20,925 nt of DNA from contig JABMDE010000026.1 of NCBI GenBank assembly GCA_015904055.1, positions 1 through 20,925 of the forward strand, in the 5' to 3' direction. This stretch comes from Nitrospira sp. Its GTDB lineage: Bacteria > Nitrospirota > Nitrospiria > Nitrospirales > Nitrospiraceae. A program made the translations under genes and the position numbers. The notes under the pieces were generated by a model. That model ran no database searches. It had not been told where the DNA came from and saw only the letters and a list, made by a program, of their open reading frames with translations. Of the stretch, positions 15,243-20,925 are shown one piece after another (position 1 is the stretch's first letter; each line of letters begins with the position of its first letter).

Positions 15243-16646
15243 ATGTTTACGATACCGCAGTGGTTTTTCCTATCGTTCTTCATTTTTCAGACAGTCTGTT
15301 CCCTTCTCTTGGAGCTGATCTCGTTCCATTTTCTCGTGCGGCATCTCCCCCGGCGAGCTCTCGATGATTTGCCCAGGACACAGACGGGATTTGAGCCGCA
15401 GATCAGCATTCTGGTTCCGGCCTACAATGAGGAGCAGACGATCGCCGACTCTGTCCGTTCGTTGCTTCAGTTGCAGTACGCGGAATTCGAAGTTGTAGTC
15501 ATCAACGACGGTTCGAAGGATCGGACGTTGGATGTCTTGATCCAAGAGTTTGAGTTGACTCCGTTTCCGGAAGCCTACCCGGTGAATCTGCAGACTGAGA
15601 GGATTCGTGCGGTGTATATCTCGAAACGGAACAGCAAGGTTCGTGTCATCGATAAGGATAACGGGGGCAAGGCCGACGCGCTCAATGCCGGTATCAATCT
15701 GTCCCGCAATCCACTGTTCTGCACGCTGGATTCGGACTCCATCTTGCAGCGGGATAGTTTGCAGCGCGTCGTGCAGCCGTTTTTGGACGATCCCTCGACG
15801 GTGGCGTCTGGCGGCACAGTTCGGATCGCCAATGGATGCCAAGTGCAAGCGGGGTATTTAACCGCCGTCGGCCTTCCGGCGAGCTGGCTTGGCCGCTTTC
15901 AGGTCATCGAATACTATCGTGCGTTTTGGATCGGCCGGCTCGGGTGGAATCCCTTCAATGCGATGCTGATCATCTCCGGCGCGTTCGGATTGTTCCGGAA
16001 GGATACGGTGGTGAGGGTCGGGGGCTATGTCAAGGGTTGTCACGGTGAAGATATGGAGCTCGTCGTGCGCCTGCACCGGTACCTTCGCCTGCAGGGGGAG
16101 CGATATCGCATCAGCTTCGTGCCTCACGCATTCTGCTGGTCCGAGGCGCCGGATAATCTTCGATCGCTCAAGAGTCAGCGCATTCGGTGGCAGCGGGGGC
16201 TGTCCGAAGCGCTGTTGATGAATAAGCAAATGCTGTGTCATCCTCGCGCAGGGGCCGTCGGGTGGCTGTCGATGCCCTTCATGGTCTTGTTCGAATGGTT
16301 GAGTCCCGCGGTGCTGGCGGCCGGGTATCTCTATACGGTGGTCGCGTGCCTGATGGGATTGTTATCGCCCGCTGCAGCCATCGCGTTTGTGACCGCTGAA
16401 ATCGGGATGGGTATTTTGGTGTCGGTGAGCGTGTTGCTCGTCGATGAAATCGCCTTTCACACCTATCCTGAATTCAAACAGGCGCGGACGCTCTGTGCGG
16501 CCGCGATCCTGGAAAATGTAGGTTTCCGCCAGCTGGTTTCCTGTTGGCGATTGATCGGATTATGGCAGTCGATGACCGGAGCCAAGGTCTCATGGGGCTC
16601 AATTACCAGAACAGCCGCCTGGCGGGCGCCCGGAGCCAAAGGGTAA
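15243..16646 (+). CDS. Processive GT2 family membrane glycosyltransferase, copy 3 (complete)
   Basis: This is a 467-residue near-twin of the copy 2 synthase with every catalytic motif intact (NDGSKD, DKDNGGKADALNAG, DSDS, GEDMEL, QRIRW) and the same N-terminal and C-terminal membrane helices. Differences seen by eye include SLLLE for FLFLE near residue 20, QEFELT for EEFDLV near 101-106, VKG for AKG near 263, and a two-codon longer C-terminus (AKG) because the stop seen in copy 2 is mutated. Having two intact synthases suggests either a gene-dosage effect or sub-functionalisation. Its partner TPR gene lacks the barrel, so any product would need an outer-membrane exporter from elsewhere. Confidence 0.93.
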   Translation: MFTIPQWFFLSFFIFQTVCSLLLELISFHFLVRHLPRRALDDLPRTQTGFEPQISILVPAYNEEQTIADSVRSLLQLQYAEFEVVVINDGSKDRTLDVLIQEFELTPFPEAYPVNLQTERIRAVYISKRNSKVRVIDKDNGGKADALNAGINLSRNPLFCTLDSDSILQRDSLQRVVQPFLDDPSTVASGGTVRIANGCQVQAGYLTAVGLPASWLGRFQVIEYYRAFWIGRLGWNPFNAMLIISGAFGLFRKDTVVRVGGYVKGCHGEDMELVVRLHRYLRLQGERYRISFVPHAFCWSEAPDNLRSLKSQRIRWQRGLSEALLMNKQMLCHPRAGAVGWLSMPFMVLFEWLSPAVLAAGYLYTVVACLMGLLSPAAAIAFVTAEIGMGILVSVSVLLVDEIAFHTYPEFKQARTLCAAAILENVGFRQLVSCWRLIGLWQSMTGAKVSWGSITRTAAWRAPGAKG

Positions 16647-16701
16647 TGACGGGGAAAGGTGTCAGCAACTATTTCCGTGACGGGGAAAGGTGTCAGCAAC
16701 T
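16647..16701. repeat. Two direct copies of a GGTGTCAG palindrome arm
   Basis: A 24-base sequence beginning TGACGGGGAAAGGTGTCAGC occurs at 16647-16670 and again at 16678-16701, 31 bases apart, directly after the stop of glycosyltransferase copy 3. Each copy contains the left arm of the palindromic element but not the matching right arm. The first copy aligns with the sequence at the same place after copy 2. Confidence 0.8.
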
Positions 16702-16711
16702 GTCTTGCGCT

Positions 16712-17293
<582 letters not shown>

Positions 17294-17318
<25 letters not shown>

Positions 17319-17677
17319 TGGAGGAGATCCTTTGTCTGTGTCAGTAAGCTGGTCGAAAGTTCTCTTGTCGCTTCGTCTGCCAGCACGCGCACTTCCTCCG
17401 GATACCGTGTGCCGATATAGTATTTCGTCAAGGTCCTGAGGAACAGGTCCTGCCCACTGTCCAGGGCGATGTTGGCCTCGTGAGCCAGCCTGGCAAGATC
17501 GTGTGTGCGGGGCGGAAATATACCGCAGCGTTCGACGATCAGCCCCTTCAAATGTTTCTCCACCGCCTGTTGGCAGCAGAACAGCACATACAGGTACCGA
17601 CCTGCGGACAGCATCGCCTCGGCTGTCCCGAGATCATACACGGCGAGCTCCCGCCACCGTTCGGCATCAGGATTCAT
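17294..17677 (-). CDS. HEPN-domain protein (pair 1)
   Basis: The 127-residue helical protein has the typical N-terminal HEPN stretch (ERWRELAVYDLGTAEAML), the core CCQQAVEKHLKGLIV and PPRTHDLARLA. HEPN partners of MNT proteins are usually RNase toxins, but a clean R-x4-6-H motif is not evident here, so nuclease activity is uncertain. ATG 17677 is chosen because the family homology starts there. The open frame extends back to 17884 through the palindromic element, which would be a spurious leader. It is upstream of and overlaps the MNT gene. Confidence 0.85.
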
Positions 17678-17755
17678 GACGGCAGTATAGGCAGGATCTT
17701 CTTTCAATTCAACGAAACGCTCATCTTGGCCAAGCCGATGTTGGTGGTGGGCAAA

Positions 17756-17830
17756 GGTGTCAGCAACCATTTCCGACCGTATGTGTCCCCTCCACGCTTC
17801 CGATTCGTCCAGGAAATGGTTGCTGGCACC
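17756..17830. repeat. GGTGTCAG-type palindromic element B
   Basis: GGTGTCAGCAACCATTTCC (17756-17774) pairs with 17812-17830 over 19 positions with one mismatch, across a 37-base loop largely like that of element A. Compared with A, a G in the left arm is C here and the matching C in the right arm is G, so pairing is kept. It sits just upstream of the HEPN gene of pair 1. Confidence 0.8.
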
Positions 17831-17845
17831 GTTGTCCTCATCCAG

Positions 17846-17968
17846 GCGCAATATATCTACGACGACCCTGGTCGGCTCTCGCACATGATTGACGGGGAGG
17901 GTAATGTCGTACGTGTGCCTACGATGCGGTCGGCAATCTGCTGACGATCACGGGCCTGACGTCGATTT
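17846..17968 (+). pseudogene. RHS-repeat protein scrap B (frameshifted)
   Basis: The translation QYIYDDPGRLSHMIDGEGNV matches RHS remnant C. The frame then breaks, and the YDAVGNLLTITGL-coding DNA continues in another frame to about 17965. It lacks a start and any downstream body. It follows palindrome B just as scrap A follows palindrome A, and it lies beyond the 3' end of HEPN gene 2 on the opposite strand. Confidence 0.7.
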
Positions 17969-18433
17969 TTAAAAGGGCATGCCAGACGGGAGTGTTTGAT
18001 AGAGGGCGACGATGAACCAGTTATGGGTGGCAGGTGTGCGGGAGTCTGGCCAGGATTGCTGTATAGAGCGTATTCGCGATGGCGAGATACTCACGAACCT
18101 CCTTTCCTTCATGGAGGGCACCTGGGCGTCTCCAGGATAGCGGAACTCCCACGCAAACACCGTGAGGGTTGTGACGGAGCGCATGCTGTCGCCCAAGCCG
18201 GCATCTAGCGCAATACAGGCGCGCCCTAACTCGTCGAGGTCATGGGTTTTCTTGAAGGGTGTATCGTGGCCGGTCAGAAAAGCCTTCAACGACTTCTCCG
18301 CCGCTTGCTGACAATGGAACAGTGCATCTTCAATCAGCGGAGGGTCAGCGTCCAGGTCGATGTGGGCGCCACGTAAGCCGTTCGCAGCTTTGTTGAGCCA
18401 GCCTCGGACGGCAGCAGCCTTGTCAGGCTGCAT
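17969..18433 (-). CDS. HEPN-domain protein (pair 2), C-terminus frameshifted
   Basis: The first about 110 residues are a normal HEPN domain (ALFHCQQAAEKSLKAFLTGH, PFKKTHDLDELGRACIALDA, TVFAWEFRYPGDA). After VPSMKE a 5-base insertion (CTCCT on the + strand, around 18107-18111) relative to the duplicate fragment at 14196-14374 shifts the frame. The unshifted version would end EVREYLAIANTLYTAILARL-PHTCHP at 18021; the shifted one runs to 17969 with an unrelated tail. The catalytic core may still fold, so this can be read as an altered gene or an early pseudogene. It starts inside the end of the MNT gene (11-base overlap). Confidence 0.78.
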   Translation of the reverse strand: MQPDKAAAVRGWLNKAANGLRGAHIDLDADPPLIEDALFHCQQAAEKSLKAFLTGHDTPFKKTHDLDELGRACIALDAGLGDSMRSVTTLTVFAWEFRYPGDAQVPSMKERRFVSISPSRIRSIQQSWPDSRTPATHNWFIVALYQTLPSGMPF

Positions 18434-18749
18434 AGAGCAGCACCCCTTCTCGCTCTACCGTGGCCGGTAACGAGCAGACGACGGTTCGCTGCCGCTCGAA
18501 CTCCTCATGGGTCAGTACCAGCACGTCCTTCGCCACGCCGACGCCGACTAGCGCTTCGAATGCCGCTTGGTCTCGGCGATACCGAGGCAATGTCGAGGTA
18601 CGCACCACGACGAGGAAATCGTAGTCGCTGTCAGGCCCGGCATCTCCTCGGGCTTGTGAGCCAAATAGGTAGATGCGTTCGGGGGACAAGGCCGAGACGA
18701 GACGCCGTACGATGTTGTCAGCTATTGCATCGCAGGTGTAGATGGTCAT
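18423..18749 (-). CDS. MNT-type nucleotidyltransferase (pair 2)
   Basis: The 108-residue minimal nucleotidyltransferase has Gly30-Ser31 in YLFGSQARGD and the metal-binding Asp42/Asp44 in PDSDYDFLVVV. ATG 18749 is chosen; the frame could also start at TTG 18755. It is upstream of its HEPN partner with an 11-base overlap, the more usual arrangement for an antitoxin-first pair, and opposite to pair 1. The two MNT proteins share the motif but little else, so they are not recent duplicates. The gene is divergent from RHS remnant C, whose start lies 48 bases away. Confidence 0.88.
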   Translation of the reverse strand: MTIYTCDAIADNIVRRLVSALSPERIYLFGSQARGDAGPDSDYDFLVVVRTSTLPRYRRDQAAFEALVGVGVAKDVLVLTHEEFERQRTVVCSLPATVEREGVLLYAA

Positions 18750-18797
18750 GCTCAACCAGGCTCCGATAAGGGCTGATTATACCGGGATGTGCTCCCT

Positions 18798-19076
18798 ATG
18801 TCTAAGGCGCGTCAACAAATGATGTGCAAAGTTCGGCTGTTCACTCTGTGCTGCTGCGTGCTCTTGATCATGCCGGTGTGCTCGTGCGCAGCATTCTCTA
18901 CAGATCTGGCCCGATATATCTACGACGACCTGGGTCGGCTCTCGCACATGATCGACGGGGAGGGCAATGTCGCGACGTATCTCTGCGATGCGGTCGGCAA
19001 TCTGCTCCCCCTCACATGCAATACAGGCGGGATGCTTAGGGGTAGAAGTGTGGGTGGAGGTCTGGTTCTGGAATGA
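18798..19076 (+). pseudogene. 5' remnant of a secreted RHS-repeat protein (C)
   Basis: ATG 18798 begins a leader with a hydrophobic core (LFTLCCCVLLIMPVCSCAAF) that looks like a signal peptide. Then come YIYDDLGRLSHMIDGEGNVA and TYLCDAVGNLL, one RHS/YD repeat. The similarity ends near residue 75 and the frame stops at 19076, overlapping the 3' end of hicA on the other strand. RHS proteins normally run to many hundreds of residues, so only the start of the gene survives. An alternative reading is a short secreted protein in its own right, which I consider less likely. Confidence 0.65.
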
Positions 19077-19275
19077 ATCGACTGGCTTGGCGAACGATGG
19101 CACGCAGGGTCCCGGGATCGAGTTCGGCATGGAGCGGGACCGTCAACACCTGGCGGCCCTCGGCAATGGCCCGGACCAGTTTGACATGGCTGCCTCGCTG
19201 GGAGACCTGCTGGAAGCCAAACCCTTGCAGGATCGTTACGACGTCGCGGCCAGCGAGTCGCCGCAATTTAGGCAT
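19036..19275 (-). CDS. hicA: HicA-type toxin (mRNA interferase)
   Basis: The 79-residue protein has the compact dsRBD-like HicA fold pattern: LQGFGFQQVSQRGSHVKLVR with the catalytic His30 in the GSH motif, then the hallmark TVPLHAELDPGTLRAIVRQA. In known systems HicA cleaves mRNA until neutralised by HicB. It is the downstream gene of the pair, overlapping hicB by eight bases (ATGCCTAA), which implies coupled translation. The antitoxin-first order is less common than hicA-hicB but well known in the family. Confidence 0.9.
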   Translation of the reverse strand: MPKLRRLAGRDVVTILQGFGFQQVSQRGSHVKLVRAIAEGRQVLTVPLHAELDPGTLRAIVRQASRFIPEPDLHPHFYP

Positions 19276-19504
19276 GAGCGGGGTCCAGCTCCATGGTCAG
19301 CACCAACGTGGGCTTCTCTCGCAATCCCAACACCGCCAGGTGTTCCCCGTCTAAATGCAGCGCGGTGGCTTCTTGAAGGTGCTTCACCGTTTCATCCAGC
19401 GTGCGTCCTTGCGTGACGACGGCGATTTCCAGGCACTCGGCCACATAGCCGCCCTCGTCACCGGGGCGAATCACGGCTTTGATGGTTTGTTGCAAATAGC
19501 TCAT
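19268..19504 (-). CDS. hicB: HicB-type antitoxin
   Basis: The 78-residue protein has the HicB partial RNase-H-like fold: IKAVIRPGDEGGYVAECLEI, VVTQGRTLDETVKHLQEA and a short C-terminus without an evident DNA-binding domain. It would bind and block HicA. ATG 19504 is chosen because GGAGGG sits about six bases upstream; the frame also opens at 19564, which would add an unconserved 20-residue leader. The 192 bases between this start and gspK (19505-19696) hold no recognisable gene, only a weak GGGAC/GTCCC hairpin at 19671-19684. Confidence 0.9.
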   Translation of the reverse strand: MSYLQQTIKAVIRPGDEGGYVAECLEIAVVTQGRTLDETVKHLQEATALHLDGEHLAVLGLREKPTLVLTMELDPAHA

Positions 19505-19696
19505 GCTGCCCTCCTGCCTGGTACGACTGGTTCTGAGAATAACCTTGTTCATTACGTGAGGCAAGCGATTCCTTGAGCAGAAAAGTGAGAGCGGTAGAAT
19601 CCCTGATGATGTGCTTGGCAGACATGGACATGATCCTCAAAGAAACCAACTCCCGGGTGGTGTCTCGTCGGGGACATCCGTCCCGCTCTGACGAAG

Positions 19697-20650
19697 CTAA
19701 AAGGTCCGCAGGTAGACCACGCTGCTGTCGCCCTTATTGGGGTCACGTTTCAACACCGCAACGGCTGTTTTGGTCGACTCGTTGACGGTGATAGTCATTC
19801 TGGCTGAAAAGTAGTCGCTCTTCACATCGTACCCATCGGGAGAGGCGCGTAGTTTGGCGCCGATCGCCTGAAAATTTCCAATCCGGTCGAGATCCACTTT
19901 GGTCTTATAGGGCCGGCCTTGCGCGATTTCCATTGCGATGGATTGGGTGATGTCGGAGTCGAGGGCCTGAATGACAAGCGGGTCTGCTGTGTTCAGGTTG
20001 ATCGGCACTCCGCCTTCCTGTGGATAGACGGTCACGTAACGCGACAGCCGGTCGACGATGTCCGGCGTAAACCCCTTCACTAAGCGAAGGTCGCCCAGCG
20101 ATGGAATCGGTCCATTTGCGGCGCGATAGGCTGGTTTTTGGGATTGGTAGTGCAAACTTTCCGCGCCGGCCGGTTGGGGAATGTCGTCCTGATCGACCCA
20201 ATCGACAAGGGCTTCAACCAAATCCGGGTTGATTTGGAGCGCCTCGAACAACCGCTTAACCCGCTGGATCTTCGCCTTTTTCTGCAGCTCGTCTCCCGTA
20301 TTTGCAGCCAGGTCGTTGAGGTTGAGCTTGCCACGCTCGTCTTGGATCTGGGCGCTCAGCAGTCCGTCACCGATCGCATAGTTTTTGATCGGCATGGCCC
20401 ACATATCGGCTGGTCCGTCGTATTGTTCGCCGGTTTTTTTGTCTTTCAACAAGTCTTGCTGCAAGATCGCCCGCGCGGCTTGCACCCCGGCGCGTGTCAG
20501 CATGGTCGCTTTGAAGTTGTCACGGAATGCCGCGGCCTCGCGGTATTCGCGGCGCGCTTCCGCGTCAAATTCTAGAATAAGCGCGACCAGGAGGGTCAAA
20601 ATCAGGAGCGAGAGGAGCAGCGCGACGCCCCGTTCATCAGCTTTTCGCAT
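19697..20650 (-). CDS. gspK: Type II secretion system minor pseudopilin GspK
   Basis: This 317-residue protein has the prepilin-type N-terminus RKADERG-VALLLSLLILTLL, with peptidase cleavage expected after Gly8 and a long hydrophobic helix next. It then has GspK-typical regions: ARAGVQAARA-like TRAGVQAARAILQQD, DERGKLNLNDL, a WVDQDD acidic stretch (20190s) that fits the calcium-binding region, and LNTADPLVIQALD. GspK caps the pseudopilus with GspI and GspJ in the periplasm. It overlaps the upstream GspM-like gene by 14 bases. The gene is intact and its codon use looks ordinary, so the accessory region ends before it. Confidence 0.93.
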   Translation of the reverse strand: MRKADERGVALLLSLLILTLLVALILEFDAEARREYREAAAFRDNFKATMLTRAGVQAARAILQQDLLKDKKTGEQYDGPADMWAMPIKNYAIGDGLLSAQIQDERGKLNLNDLAANTGDELQKKAKIQRVKRLFEALQINPDLVEALVDWVDQDDIPQPAGAESLHYQSQKPAYRAANGPIPSLGDLRLVKGFTPDIVDRLSRYVTVYPQEGGVPINLNTADPLVIQALDSDITQSIAMEIAQGRPYKTKVDLDRIGNFQAIGAKLRASPDGYDVKSDYFSARMTITVNESTKTAVAVLKRDPNKGDSSVVYLRTF

Positions 20651-20925
20651 AGCTCAACACTCTGACTGTGGCGTCGAGGTTGGCAGGGTTGTCGAATTTA
20701 GGGTGGATTTGCAGATGCCGGACGTGCAGTTCATACGGGGCTTGATCGATTGCGACGAGCAAGGCCAGCAGTTCCGGCAATTGCACCCCTTCGAGTCGAA
20801 GATCGACGGCCGTTTCCTGATAGCCTTGCGGCAGCGACTGTACTTGCGGCTGCATGCCGGCAATCCGGTCCCGTATGCGGGCGGTGGCGGCCGCTTCCTC
20901 CATGAAGGTGAGCAGCGAGAATTGG
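20637..20925 (-). CDS. gspM: GspM-like type II secretion protein, C-terminal part (cut by right edge)
   Basis: The frame is open to the right edge; the residues before the first internal Met read QFSLLTF, so the start lies outside the window. The visible 95 residues have the ferredoxin-like C-terminal domain pattern of GspM/PilO-type proteins: a helix EEAAATARIRDRIAGM, MQPQVQSLPQGYQETAVDLR, LPELLALLVAIDQAPYELHV and LQIHPKFDNPANLDATVRVL. GspM is an inner-membrane-platform protein that pairs with GspL. Here it precedes gspK, whereas the usual order is K-L-M, so the gene order is rearranged or the protein is a relative of GspM. Confidence 0.72.
   Translation of the reverse strand, partial: QFSLLTFMEEAAATARIRDRIAGMQPQVQSLPQGYQETAVDLRLEGVQLPELLALLVAIDQAPYELHVRHLQIHPKFDNPANLDATVRVLSYAKS

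Noticed and set aside
16647..16701. Possible CRISPR repeats (24-base direct repeats)
   Set aside because: There are only two copies with a 7-base gap, and they contain the arm of a dispersed palindrome. There are no spacers and no cas genes.
19552..19746. Small frames between hicB and gspK on both strands
   Set aside because: No ribosome binding site, no recognisable motif, and they overlap the gspK 3' end. I cannot support a gene.

Overview
The window is a high-GC bacterial chromosome fragment. The gene styles (soluble PAS-type chemoreceptor, GT2 synthase beside a TPR/YaiO-like outer-membrane protein, RHS scraps, HEPN/MNT pairs, dispersed 'GGTGTCAG' palindromes) suggest a Nitrospira-like member of the Nitrospirota. 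That is an inference from gene content, not from a marker gene.

Region 1 (1-9391, + strand) is one long signalling cluster. It holds a chemoreceptor cut by the left edge, then CheR, CheD and CheB, a STAS anti-sigma-factor antagonist, a receiver-PP2C (SpoIIE/RsbU-type) phosphatase, an Hpt phosphotransfer protein, a receiver fused to an RsbW-like histidine kinase/ATPase domain, a stand-alone receiver, and a membrane-anchored HEAT-repeat protein. No CheA or CheW is visible; they may lie to the left. The set combines a chemosensory adaptation system with a partner-switching cassette. The antagonist, its candidate phosphatase and its candidate kinase are encoded together, and the two enzymes both carry receiver domains.

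Region 2 (9378-16646) is a repeated exopolysaccharide-type module: a TPR plus outer-membrane-barrel gene (- strand) divergent from a processive GT2 glycosyltransferase (+ strand). It occurs three times. Copy 1 has the only barrel, but it is frameshifted, and its glycosyltransferase is cut at residue 279. Copies 2 and 3 have complete, nearly identical glycosyltransferases, but their TPR genes stop at the same nucleotide, before the barrel. That shared breakpoint coincides with the frameshift in copy 1. A sigma70-like promoter is conserved in all three divergent intervals.

Region 3 (13928-19504) is a mosaic of accessory scraps: GGTGTCAG palindromes with compensatory changes, three RHS-repeat remnants, an IS110-type transposase tail, two MNT/HEPN pairs in opposite gene orders, a duplicated HEPN 3' end, and a hicBA toxin-antitoxin pair. 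Comparison shows that the segment 'truncated TPR - GT - palindrome - RHS scrap - HEPN tail' (11661-14374) is tandemly repeated at 14375-18203. The second copy is interrupted by about 1.1 kb carrying the IS110 tail and one MNT/HEPN pair.

Region 4 (19697-20925, - strand) returns to core genes: the end of a GspM-like protein and a complete GspK pseudopilin of a type II secretion system.

Working model (inference): the chemosensory/partner-switch operon controls a surface function, possibly the polysaccharide made by the adjacent synthase/export modules, which have been amplified and partly broken by recombination.
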